In this document: positions 1-7,580 of the stretch, one piece after another
Position numbering within the stretch: position 1 is the stretch's first letter
How the letters are laid out: every line of letters begins with the position of its first letter
Assembly: GCA_965646445.1 (NCBI GenBank)
Contig: CBFFZW010000045.1
Span: 1-34,405 of the forward strand
Source: UBA11524 sp965646445
GTDB taxonomy: Bacteria > Bacillota > Clostridia > Christensenellales > Aristaeellaceae
Reading direction: 5' to 3'
Length of the DNA stretch: 34,405 nucleotides
Position numbers and translations under genes: made by a program
The notes under the pieces: model-generated
Told to the model about the DNA's origin: nothing
The model's database searches: none
What the model saw: the letters and a program-made list of their open reading frames with translations, nothing else

Positions 1-92
1 TTGCTTCTCAATGATAACGGATTGGCTCTCAGGCCTCTTCTCTTTTTCCCTTTTGTCCAACTTGTATTGTAGTACTACAGAGAGGAACCTGT

Positions 93-692
93 TTGGAAAT
101 ACGATACAAGGACATTGTGCTGCGGGACGCCAGGGAATCGGACATTGAGGACGAGATTCGCTGGAACACCGTGGAGACGCAGTGGGCCCTGTGGGACGCG
201 CCCTGGGAAATGGAGGAGGAGATTGCCCGATTTGACCCGGAAGCCTACCGGGCGAGGACTATGGCCGACCTGGCCCGGGAGCCGGAGGGCTTCCGCTGGC
301 ATTTTGAGCTGGACACGGCGGAGGGCGTGCACATCGGCGGCGTCAACGCTTACCTGATCGACGGGAACTATGACTGGATTGCGGAAAAGGATGTGCGGCC
401 GGGACAGCCGGTATACGCCGCCCTGGGGATTGACATCGAGGAATCCGCCTATTGGAGCCGGGGCCTGGGCGCCCAGGCGCTGGAGGCCTTCGCGCTGTAC
501 TTCATGGAAAACGGCAGGACAGATTTGTACCTGCAAACCTGGTCGGGCAACACGCGGATGGTGCGCTGCGCCCAGCGGCTGGGGTTCGTTGTCTGCAGGC
601 GCAAGCCCGGCATCCGCCATGTGCGGGGCGCGGACTATGACGGGCTGACCTTCCGTCTGGACGCGGACGCCTTCCGGGCCCGCCTGACCTGA
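93..692 (+). CDS. GNAT-family N-acetyltransferase
   Basis: This 199-residue protein has the length and layout of a single-domain GNAT enzyme, which moves an acetyl group from acetyl-CoA to an amine; the substrate cannot be told. The segment RGLGAQAL (about residues 123-130) fits the acetyl-CoA pyrophosphate-binding loop, and SGNTRMVRCAQRLGF (about 151-165) is the usual C-terminal helix with the Asn-x-x-Met/Ala pattern of RimJ/RimL-like members. The start is a TTG preceded by AGAGG at 81-85; no ATG lies closer to a Shine-Dalgarno sequence. It stands alone: downstream comes a hairpin and 0.8 kb of non-coding repeats. Fold call is firm; function is general only. Confidence 0.85.
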   Translation: MEIRYKDIVLRDARESDIEDEIRWNTVETQWALWDAPWEMEEEIARFDPEAYRARTMADLAREPEGFRWHFELDTAEGVHIGGVNAYLIDGNYDWIAEKDVRPGQPVYAALGIDIEESAYWSRGLGAQALEAFALYFMENGRTDLYLQTWSGNTRMVRCAQRLGFVVCRRKPGIRHVRGADYDGLTFRLDADAFRARLT

Positions 693-706
693 GACGGCAT
701 CAAAAG

Positions 707-733
707 CCCCTGCATCGTACTGTGATGCAGGGG
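707..733. terminator. Perfect 10-bp hairpin after the GNAT gene
   Basis: CCCCTGCATC (707-716) pairs exactly with GATGCAGGGG (724-733) around a 7-base loop, 15 bases after the acetyltransferase stop. On the plus strand no T-run follows. On the minus strand four Ts follow, so it could also end leftward transcripts coming through the repeat island from the cupin gene. Confidence 0.5.
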
Positions 734-1491
734 TGCATTCGGGTGCCGCGCCGACATTCGTGTTGGACAGTGCCGTCCCGGTAGGTGGGTTTCGCCGCAT
801 TCAAGAAAAGAGCCTTGCGAGGATTACTCTTCTCTTGCAGGGCTTTGCTTTGATGGATATAGGCCAACGCCCAAGGATGCGGCCCCGAAGGTTTCCAAAG
901 GGCGATCGAAAGCCCTTTGGTCGCGCCGCAGCGCGAATCCCTGCCTTCAAGAAAAGAGCTTTGCAAGGATGGTTTTCCCTTGCAAGACTTTGCTTCATTA
1001 AGGCTCTACTTTCTCCACGGAGAAAGTAGCAAAGAGGTCTGGGGGTGGCAAAATTCAACATGCACCGTTGCCACCCCCAGGCCCCCCGTCGCTTAACGCG
1101 ACGTGCGTAGACATAAGCAGTTACCGGCTAAGACCGCCTCGCAGGGGCGGTTGTCCACCTCCATCGGAGCAGGCGAGTGTCCAACCTGCATCGAGCTACT
1201 CGTCTGGTTTGGCTTCGCGGCGTGGTTGCACATGGGACTGGCACCCTCGGACAGACTCTAAACCATGGGCCCCGAATGATTCCAAAGGGCGATCGGAAAG
1301 CCCTTTGGTCGCCCCGCAGGGCGAAACCCTGCCTCTCACGCGCACAAAACACCGACCGAAGGTCCCGCACCAAGCCGCGAAACGGGAGTCGAGAGGGACG
1401 AAGTCCCTTCGCGGGGTGTCGGGGCAGAGCCCCGACCGGGGTGCAGGGGCAGCGTCCCTGCCCGGAGGCCCGAGGGCAGCGCCCCTGGCCG
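734..1491. repeat. Repeat-rich non-coding island
   Basis: This stretch of about 760 bases has no convincing gene. It holds degenerate direct repeats and hairpins. A unit of about 50 bases starting TCAAGAAAAGAGC occurs at 801-855 and 947-1000. A unit of about 66 bases starting GGCCCCGAA occurs at 881-946 and 1267-1334; each copy carries a CCAAAGGGC/GCCCTTTGG hairpin. An 11-bp hairpin lies at 1006-1029 and a 13-bp one (CTGGGGGTGGCAA/TTGCCACCCCCAG) at 1039-1080. The region ends in a row of GC-rich palindromes listed separately. Reading frames here are low-complexity shadows without ribosome binding sites. Confidence 0.75.
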
Positions 1492-1497
1492 TTACTT
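1394..1497. repeat. Four GC-rich palindromes spaced about 26 bp apart
   Basis: Four short palindromes follow one another: AGGGACGAAGTCCCT (1394-1408), CGGGGCAGAGCCCCG (1420-1434), CAGGGGCAGCGTCCCTG (1444-1460) and AGGGCAGCGCCCCT (1473-1486). Their centres lie about 25-28 bases apart. The last one and its flank (GGGCAGCGCCCCTG at 1474-1487, GTTACTT at 1491-1497) reach over the stop codon of the cupin gene. A near-identical copy in opposite orientation closes the window, so this is a dispersed genomic repeat. No open reading frame or transposase accompanies it. Confidence 0.75.
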
Positions 1498-1830
1498 GAG
1501 GAAGTCCTCCCGCATGGGAGAGAATACGTCGATGAGCGTGCCCGCCTCCAGGCACAGGGTACCGTGGGGGACATCGGGTAGGAAGGCCAGGGTGTCGCCC
1601 GCCGCGACCTCAATTTCCTGGCCGTCCATGGTGAAGCGGAAGCGCCCGCTGAGGACGTAGGTATTCTGGCTGTGGGGATGGGTGTGCACCGTGCCGACGC
1701 CGTCCGTTTCCATCACGACTTCCACCAGCATCAGCTGAGCGCTGTGGGCAAGTATCCGCCGCTTGACCTTCTCATCCAGCCGGGTATAGGGAACGTCCTT
1801 GCTCCGGGCAACAAGCTGCTCGTGAACCAT
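1492..1830 (-). CDS. Small cupin-domain protein
   Basis: A 112-residue single-domain cupin, the usual length for stand-alone cupins. Motif 1 is seen around residues 47-62 (VHTHPHSQNTYVLSG), with His49, His51 and His53; the usual Glu is replaced by Asn/Thr. Motif 2 is seen around 78-90 (GDTLAFLPDVPHG) with His89. These would bind one metal ion in a small beta-barrel. Substrate or regulatory role cannot be read from sequence. The start is the ATG with GGAGGCGAT just upstream; a longer frame exists but runs through the divergent peptidase gene. The promoter is listed separately. The stop codon lies inside a dispersed repeat. Confidence 0.88.
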   Translation of the reverse strand: MVHEQLVARSKDVPYTRLDEKVKRRILAHSAQLMLVEVVMETDGVGTVHTHPHSQNTYVLSGRFRFTMDGQEIEVAAGDTLAFLPDVPHGTLCLEAGTLIDVFSPMREDFLK

Positions 1831-1860
1831 ATCATCGCCTCCATAGGTTGCTTTGCCCTG

Positions 1861-1889
1861 ATTGTAGCACGTTTTCCGCCGCGCTTCAA
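1861..1889 (-). promoter_or_regulatory. Promoter of the cupin gene
   Basis: On the minus strand TTGAAG (1889-1884) and TACAAT (1866-1861) are separated by 17 bp, a good housekeeping sigma-70/sigma-A match. Transcription would begin near 1853, about 23 bases before the cupin start. Confidence 0.65.
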
Positions 1890-1914
1890 GCGGCGCGTGA
1901 AAGGAGACGCACCC

Positions 1915-2655
1915 ATGCTTTTGCTTCTGACCAGCAGTCCCTGCGACGATAATGTGCCGGAGGGCGTGGCCCTGCCCTGCGTCTTCAGCGAGCGCAACGG
2001 ATTTGCGGCGCGCTTGCGGGAATGCGTCGCGCCGGGGGCTTCGCTGGTGATCGTCGCCGCCGACCCGGACAATGCGCCGCTGAACGACGAGATGCTTGAA
2101 ACCTTCGCCGGATGCTTTGCCTATCATGGCATGCCCCTGTCTCAGACTGCCGTGGTGGACAGCCGCAACGGGGACGCCCTGCCGACGCTGCTGGCTTCCT
2201 GCGATGTGCTGCTGCTGGCAGGCGGCCATGTGCCCACGGAGAACGCCTTTTTCCGCCGCCTGGGGTTGAGGGAGGCGCTGCGGGACTTTGACGGCGTGGT
2301 GATCGGCGTCAGCGCGGGCAGCATGAACTGCGCGGAGGTCGTCTACGCGCAGCCGGAGGAGCCTGGGGAGGCCCTTGATCCGGGGTATCAGCGGTTCATT
2401 CCCGGCCTTGGCCTGACCTGGGTGAACGTCCTGCCCCATTATCAGCAGGTGAGGGACTATCGTCTGGACGGGCTGCGGCTGTTTGAGGACATCACCTATG
2501 GCGACAGCCACGGGCATGTGTTCTTCGCCCTGCCGGATGGCAGCTATATCGTCGCGGAGAACGGCAAAATCCAGCTCTACGGCGAGGGCTACGCCATCAG
2601 CGAGGGGGAAATACGGCTGATCTGCCATGAGGGAGAAACGGTTATGCTGGCATAG
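1915..2655 (+). CDS. Peptidase S51 family protein (dipeptidase E-like)
   Basis: A 246-residue protein of the S51 family (dipeptidase E, cyanophycinase), cytoplasmic serine peptidases that cut after N-terminal aspartate or related bonds. The nucleophile elbow GVSAGSMN (131-138) gives Ser133, and LPHYQQ carries the likely catalytic His175. CDVLLLAGGH (96-105) is the typical strand and glycine loop before the elbow. The length fits the family. The start ATG has AAGGAG at 1901-1906; an in-frame extension upstream runs across the divergent cupin gene and lacks a ribosome binding site. A strong terminator follows. The exact peptide substrate is unknown. Confidence 0.87.
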   Translation: MLLLLTSSPCDDNVPEGVALPCVFSERNGFAARLRECVAPGASLVIVAADPDNAPLNDEMLETFAGCFAYHGMPLSQTAVVDSRNGDALPTLLASCDVLLLAGGHVPTENAFFRRLGLREALRDFDGVVIGVSAGSMNCAEVVYAQPEEPGEALDPGYQRFIPGLGLTWVNVLPHYQQVRDYRLDGLRLFEDITYGDSHGHVFFALPDGSYIVAENGKIQLYGEGYAISEGEIRLICHEGETVMLA

Positions 2656-2670
2656 GGTGCCGGTACGTTC

Positions 2671-2705
2671 AAAGTCGCCTGCTGTGAAAAGCAGGCGACT
2701 TTTTT
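2671..2705 (+). terminator. Intrinsic terminator of the S51 peptidase gene
   Basis: AAGTCGCCTGCT and AGCAGGCGACTT form a 12-bp stem around a 6-base loop and run straight into a T-tract. It lies 17 bases after the peptidase stop and just before the end of the convergent M56-like gene. Confidence 0.88.
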
Positions 2706-2713
2706 GCTGCGCA

Positions 2714-4294
2714 TTACCCATTCACCGGCTCCAGGGAAAGGATCCGCCCCACGGGGGCGACCTGGACGGTCATCTGCCACAGGGGCTCCCGGGCCTCGTC
2801 CAGGAGATTGACGATGATGTACCGTTCCCCGTCCCAGCGGCCGGAGGCGACGATGTCCATGGCGTGGTAGGCGTTCCAGATTTCCGGCAGGTGCGTGCTC
2901 AGAAAATGGGACAGGAAAGCGCACCACTGCTGGCCTTCGCCGCTGTGGATGGTGATGGGCCAGGCCAGAGGCACCAGGCTGGGGAGGGCGCGGGTGCCGC
3001 CGTCATACCGGAGCAGCTCGCCGGATTGGGTGAAGCAAAGGACGCATTCCTTCTGCCCGGCGTACCACTGGGCCGTCCAGCCCCGTTCGTTTTCGGTGAG
3101 CTGAGGGGCGAGGGCGTCCTCGGCGGCGTCGATGGCCTCCAGGGTCAGGAAGCTTCGGGCATAGGCCCAGGCATCCTCCTCCGTGGCGAGGGAGAGATCG
3201 GAGGGGCGAGTGCAGGCGCTGACGGCGGGGAGGTTGACCACCGAGGACTGCTCGGCAGTGGCGAACATGGCAAAGAGAACGAATGCGCAGCCCACGGCGA
3301 AGGCTGCCCGGGCCGGAAAAGTGGGCCGCCTGGGATGAAGGGCGTATCGGACGCGCTCCGCCATGGGCCGATCCCGCAGGGTTGCGGGGGTGGCGGCCAC
3401 CGCGATGGAGGGCCGTTCCCGGCTGGTGTCCGTGGTGTGGAGCAGCGCGGCGGCGTAAGCGTGGGCTTCGGCGGCGTCGCTGCGGGAGAGGGCGAATTCA
3501 TCCGAGGCCAGGGCGGCGTCCGTCCGCATGGCCCGGGCCGATACCCAGACCAGCGGGTTGAACCAATGAACCGCGCAGCACAGGTTCCGAATCAGCGCCC
3601 ACCAGCCGTCGTGGCGGCGAAGGGCGGCGATCTCCCGGCGCAGGAGGGCCTCGATGTCCTCCGGACGGGCGGCGGCGGACAGCAGGATCGTCGGCCTCGG
3701 CAGGGGCGTGGAGCAGCAGCCGGGCAGCCCGTCCACCACGTTCACCCGGGGCGCATGCCGAAGACCGTAGGTTTGGCAGAGCCGGGCCAGGACGGCCTCC
3801 TGCTCCGGGGATAAGCCGCCCCGCCGGCGTTTCCTTTGGGTCTGGTGAAACAGCAGCTCCTGGCCCAGCATCCACAGGATGGCCAACCCCGCTCCGGCCG
3901 CATAGACCGTCAGGGCCAGCCGGGCGAAGCGGCCGTTGCTCGTGGCATAGACCACGCGCCACAGCAGGGTGTGCAGGGGCGTGCGGTCGGTGTCGCTGCC
4001 CAGCGCCTTCCAGTACAGGTCGAAGGCGGCGTCCTCCATGCGGACGCGCACCTGATCCGCCATCGGGCGAATCCCCGCGTCCTGGCTCAGGGTGGGCCTG
4101 AGCCAATTCATGGCCGGGTTGGGCAGGGCCAGGGGAACCATCAGCCGCAGGATCACCAGCACCCAGGCCACAAGCAGCGCGCGGCTGCCCAGCTTCCGGC
4201 GCAAAAGGGGCCGGAGGAGCAGCAGAAGCAGCATCAGCACGCTGCCGATGAGCGTGGCTTCCACAAGAAAATTGAACACGGTGGCGGTGCGCAT
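2714..4294 (-). CDS. BlaR1/M56-like membrane protein lacking zinc ligands
   Basis: A 526-residue protein with the M56 (BlaR1/MecR1) layout: membrane segments near residues 8-28, 38-56, 125-147 and about 322-345, a cytoplasmic gluzincin-like domain between the third and fourth, and an extracellular C-terminal part. In active members the domain reads HExxH followed by a Glu in ExxCD. Here the matching segment is REIAALRRHD (220-229), so both His are gone (Arg220, Ala224) though Glu221 stays. The later ExxCD reads AALASDE (260-266), so the third ligand is Ala261. I infer a catalytically dead signalling or scaffold protein. No BlaI-type repressor lies next to it. It follows the SpoIID-like gene by 54 bases, with AGGGAGG before its start, so the two are probably one operon. 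Confidence 0.8.
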   Translation of the reverse strand: MRTATVFNFLVEATLIGSVLMLLLLLLRPLLRRKLGSRALLVAWVLVILRLMVPLALPNPAMNWLRPTLSQDAGIRPMADQVRVRMEDAAFDLYWKALGSDTDRTPLHTLLWRVVYATSNGRFARLALTVYAAGAGLAILWMLGQELLFHQTQRKRRRGGLSPEQEAVLARLCQTYGLRHAPRVNVVDGLPGCCSTPLPRPTILLSAAARPEDIEALLRREIAALRRHDGWWALIRNLCCAVHWFNPLVWVSARAMRTDAALASDEFALSRSDAAEAHAYAAALLHTTDTSRERPSIAVAATPATLRDRPMAERVRYALHPRRPTFPARAAFAVGCAFVLFAMFATAEQSSVVNLPAVSACTRPSDLSLATEEDAWAYARSFLTLEAIDAAEDALAPQLTENERGWTAQWYAGQKECVLCFTQSGELLRYDGGTRALPSLVPLAWPITIHSGEGQQWCAFLSHFLSTHLPEIWNAYHAMDIVASGRWDGERYIIVNLLDEAREPLWQMTVQVAPVGRILSLEPVNG

Positions 4295-4348
4295 AAACGC
4301 CTCCCTTCAGGCAGGGCAGTCCGGCCTGCGTCTTTGGTAGAAAGCGGG

Positions 4349-6157
4349 TTATGGTTGGGCGGGCGTTTCCAGGAAGCTGGCCATGACATAGCCCTCGGCG
4401 GCGTCAGTCTTCACATGCACCCAGGCAGGGTCTTCACAGGCGCCCAGGACGATGAGCCGCTGATGCTTGTACAGCCGCATGAGGATGTCGGCGGCGGCGT
4501 GGGGCTCGGCCCGCAGGTTCAGGCTGCTGTCGTCCTCAATGCCCTGCACGCTGGCCACATAGGCGCCCTCGGGCAGCTGGTCGGTGGTGACGGGCATGAG
4601 CGTGGGCCGGGGTGTGGGCGTGGCCGGGGGTGCGGGCGTGGCAGCCAGTTCTGGGGGCGCGGTGGGCAGGACGGCCGCTCCGGCGGGGGCCTTCATCAGC
4701 GTCATGCCGGGATAGTAAAACTCAAGGATTTCATGGAATTGCTTGCCGTACTGCCCGGCCATCCACTGGGCGCCCCGCTGGCTCATGCCGACGCCGTGGC
4801 CGAAGCGGCGGGCCTCCAGCACAAAGGCGTCCTCCTTCTCCACCAGGGTCACCAGCTCGTTGTCCGTGCCGGCGATGGACAGCTTCAGCGCCTGAACCAG
4901 GGTGGGGAACAGCTTCACCGTTACCGTGGCGGGCTCGGCGGAAGGCTCGTAGGCGCTGTATACGGGGGTGGGCTGGGGCGTCGGCTGGGCGGTGGGCGCG
5001 GCGGTCACATCCGTGGGGGCCGGCGTCACCAGGGGAATGGGCGTGTCGGTGGCAAACAGGTAGAACTCGGCGTCCTCCTGGGCGGGAAGCGCGGCGGGCT
5101 CGGGGGTGACGGCGGCGGAGGGGGCCGGGGTTTGCAGCACCCTTCGGCCCGACCAGGTGAAGGTCAGCGTCAGCTCGGTCACATAGCGGCTGGGGGCCTG
5201 CTTGCCCGGGCCGCCCAGGCTGGCGGCGGTCACGCTGTCGATGCGGAAGCAGTCCATTCCCGTGCCGTAGCCCTTTTCTCGCAGCGTATCGGCCATGGCC
5301 TGGCTGACGGCGGAGGTCAGGCCTTGCGGAACCTCGCCCTGCTTGGGGATGGTGGCCCGCCGGACGATGCTTTCGGGGTTTTCCAGATCAAAGGGGTCGT
5401 CGGTCATGGCGTAGTAGCCGTAATCTCCGCCGCCGCTCCACACGTTCTCGGGCAGGTCGGTCTGGCCGCCGTTGGAGGCGCTGTAAAAGCAGTTGGCCAG
5501 CTGGCCCTTCCAACCGCCCACCACCCCGGCGGTCTCCCGCACGGCGCGGATGGCGTTGGTATGGCTGAGGTTGACGCCCTTGAAGACCTGATCGTTGGTG
5601 GTATCCACCACGTCATAGCTCTGGGTGGGCTTCACATGGCTGAGGGCGTAGGTGCGGGCGCACACGGCCTGCGCCTTCAGCGCCTCCAGGGGGAAGCTGT
5701 TGCTCATCTCATAGGGAACGACGCCCAGCAGGTAATCCTCCACGGAGAGGGTCATGATGGGCTGAAGCAGTCCGCCGGATACCGTCAGCGACAGATCGCC
5801 GGGGTAAAAATTGCCGCCCTCGGCAAAGCGGATGCCGTCGCTGTCCTGGGCCTCGGAGGCGTTGCGGACAAAGGTCAGGCTGCTGCCGACCCGCAGGCTC
5901 ATGCCCTGGTAGAACAGGTACAGCACGCCGGAACGAATCTGCACCGTAACCCGGCTCCCCCGGGGGAAGGCCATGTCTGCGCCCTCCGCCACGGCGGTGT
6001 ATACGCCGTCCAGGATGAGGTCGGCCCGGTCGGTCAGGTTCAGCCGCCGGAGAAGAACGCGAATATTCGGCGCGCTGGCCTCCTCCTCGCCCAGGGCGGG
6101 CAGGGGCAGAAGCGCCAGACACAGCAGGAAACACACAAATCGCAAGGCACGTTTCAT
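4349..6157 (-). CDS. Secreted SpoIID/LytB-domain protein with SH3 tail
   Basis: A 602-residue exported protein. The signal peptide covers roughly the first 22 residues. The SpoIID/LytB domain, known from the lytic transglycosylase that strips peptidoglycan during engulfment, includes SVEDYLLGVVPYEM (138-151) with the probable catalytic Glu150, then KAQAVCARTYA. The closing signature GHGVGMSQRG is at about 453-462. Between them sits a Pro/Thr/Ala-rich insert (about 340-400). A second Pro/Thr linker leads to a bacterial SH3-like domain (about 533-602) that may bind cell wall. The start chosen is the ATG with AAGGAGG six bases before; an ATG nine codons upstream would overlap that site. SpoIID itself is much shorter, so this is a LytB-like relative and may not be sporulation-specific. 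Confidence 0.87.
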   Translation of the reverse strand: MKRALRFVCFLLCLALLPLPALGEEEASAPNIRVLLRRLNLTDRADLILDGVYTAVAEGADMAFPRGSRVTVQIRSGVLYLFYQGMSLRVGSSLTFVRNASEAQDSDGIRFAEGGNFYPGDLSLTVSGGLLQPIMTLSVEDYLLGVVPYEMSNSFPLEALKAQAVCARTYALSHVKPTQSYDVVDTTNDQVFKGVNLSHTNAIRAVRETAGVVGGWKGQLANCFYSASNGGQTDLPENVWSGGGDYGYYAMTDDPFDLENPESIVRRATIPKQGEVPQGLTSAVSQAMADTLREKGYGTGMDCFRIDSVTAASLGGPGKQAPSRYVTELTLTFTWSGRRVLQTPAPSAAVTPEPAALPAQEDAEFYLFATDTPIPLVTPAPTDVTAAPTAQPTPQPTPVYSAYEPSAEPATVTVKLFPTLVQALKLSIAGTDNELVTLVEKEDAFVLEARRFGHGVGMSQRGAQWMAGQYGKQFHEILEFYYPGMTLMKAPAGAAVLPTAPPELAATPAPPATPTPRPTLMPVTTDQLPEGAYVASVQGIEDDSSLNLRAEPHAAADILMRLYKHQRLIVLGACEDPAWVHVKTDAAEGYVMASFLETPAQP

Positions 6158-6344
6158 CAGGAACCTCCTTGTGGGTGAAAACATTCACTGTTATACAACG
6201 GCGCGGCCGCGGCTTTTCATCCCGCCGGGAAGAATTGGGCCGCGAGGACGAGGCCGTCAGGCTTTTTTATCAGAAGTGCAGAGAAACCTTGGCATTCTTA
6301 TCAATAACAACATCAAAGGCCCGGGGAGTTGCCGGGACGGGCGC

Positions 6345-7427
6345 TCACTCATGATGCTCCGCGTGCCGCGCCTGCTCGTATTCGCCGGGGGTCATGCCGG
6401 TATACTTCTTGAAAACCTGGCAGAAATAGCTCTTGTTGGGATAGCCGCAGGCGGCGCTGATCTCCGCCAGGGTTCGTCCGCTGGACTGCGCCAGCAGCTC
6501 CTGCGCCTTCTCCATGCGCGTGCGCGTCAGGAAGGAGGAAAAATGCTGGCCTGCCTTTTCGTGGAACAGGCGGCAGAAATAAGCCGGGGTCAGGCCCAGG
6601 GAACGGCTGAGGTTCTGCTGGGAGTAGGGCAGGGAGCAGTCCGCGCGGATGGAGGCGATGACCCGTTCGATGGGCGCGGCGTTGACGGCGGCGGGGCTTT
6701 CCCGCAGGCATTCCGACAGGCTGGACAGCCAGGCCAGCAGCGCTTCCTTGGGCCGGCGGGCCATCTCGGCCAGGTTCAGGCTTTGGGTGAGACGATCCAG
6801 GGTCAGTTCGCCGTGCTGGCTCCACACCGCCTCGATCACCAGGGGGACGAAGGCGAAGCAGGCCCGGCCAGGCTCGTCCACCGTGCGCAGCGCCCGGGAG
6901 ACATAGCCCCCCAGCACGGTGTACTGACGGCGCTTGATGGCGGTCTGCAGCCGCACGCGATGGGCATGGGCATCGGCGCCCTCCATGGGGGAGACACGGG
7001 CCCACCAGTCGGAAATTTCCAGCATGGGCGCAAGGTGCTCCTGCCAGCCCTCCGGCCAATCGAACTCCTCCCCGATAAACATGGTGCCCTCCTGGGCCAG
7101 GGAGACGGAGGCGTTTTCCATCAGCGCGTGGGCGCACAGCCAGATCACCGTTTCCCGGTGCGTGCGGGCGGGAAAGCGGGTCAGGCACAGAAGGATTGTC
7201 ATCACATCGCCGTCGGCGGAGAAGCAGGCGGCGGACACGCCCGCCAGCGCCATGGCCTTGTCCACGGCGGCCAGGAGGGAGGCGCGTTCCTCGTCAGTGA
7301 GGGGAAGATCGGCCTCCCAGCGCAGCAGCCGCCAGGCGTAGGCGTCCTGGGGCCAGACGGAATCCGGCAGGGCTTCACCGTGAAGCAGGCGGGTCATGGA
7401 AGCGTGCAGCGTTTCATCAGGGGTCAT
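6345..7427 (-). CDS. AraC-family transcription regulator
   Basis: A 360-residue protein whose last 100 residues form a double helix-turn-helix of AraC/XylS type: QNLSRSLGLTPAYFCRLFHEKAG for the first helix pair and LAEISAACGYPNKSYFCQVFKKYTGMTPGEY for the second, the most diagnostic part. The N-terminal 250 residues are mostly helical and unrecognised; there is no cupin sugar-binding motif or receiver domain, so the signal is unknown. The start is the ATG at 7427 with AAAGGA upstream; an earlier ATG 34 codons before has no such site. A possible -10 (TACAAT, 7513-7508) lies upstream but its -35 is weak. Its neighbours do not reveal a target. Confidence 0.85.
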   Translation of the reverse strand: MTPDETLHASMTRLLHGEALPDSVWPQDAYAWRLLRWEADLPLTDEERASLLAAVDKAMALAGVSAACFSADGDVMTILLCLTRFPARTHRETVIWLCAHALMENASVSLAQEGTMFIGEEFDWPEGWQEHLAPMLEISDWWARVSPMEGADAHAHRVRLQTAIKRRQYTVLGGYVSRALRTVDEPGRACFAFVPLVIEAVWSQHGELTLDRLTQSLNLAEMARRPKEALLAWLSSLSECLRESPAAVNAAPIERVIASIRADCSLPYSQQNLSRSLGLTPAYFCRLFHEKAGQHFSSFLTRTRMEKAQELLAQSSGRTLAEISAACGYPNKSYFCQVFKKYTGMTPGEYEQARHAEHHE

Positions 7428-7580
7428 GATGCTTGTCCTTTCAGGGTCAATGATAAAAAGAAAGCGGCGCACCTGCCATCGGCGCGTCCGCTGAGTGTGC
7501 AATAGATATTGTAGCTTTTTTTTCACCATTTGAAAAGGGATTGGAAGCAGCTCACAATTTTTTGTTAAACTTGCACAAAG

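Noticed and set aside
1394..1497. Evenly spaced palindromes as a CRISPR array
   Set aside because: The units differ in sequence, the gaps are only about 10 bases, and no cas gene is present.
1068..1613. Several frames of 120-160 codons in the repeat island
   Set aside because: Arg/Pro/Gly-rich, overlapping palindromes on both strands, no ribosome binding sites and no family features.
3836..6178. A 780-codon open frame on the plus strand over the SpoIID/LytB gene
   Set aside because: Its Gly/His/Gln-rich translation has no recognisable domain, while the opposite strand carries clear SpoIID motifs and a signal peptide.
6158..6184. Nine-codon N-terminal extension of the SpoIID/LytB protein
   Set aside because: The extension would run across the AAGGAGG site that serves the internal ATG, and it would place charged residues before the signal peptide.
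7428..7580. Palindrome around the aroB stop (GTTAACTTTG/CAAGTTTAAC) as a terminator
   Set aside because: The stem has two mismatches and is AT-rich, and no T-run follows on the minus strand.
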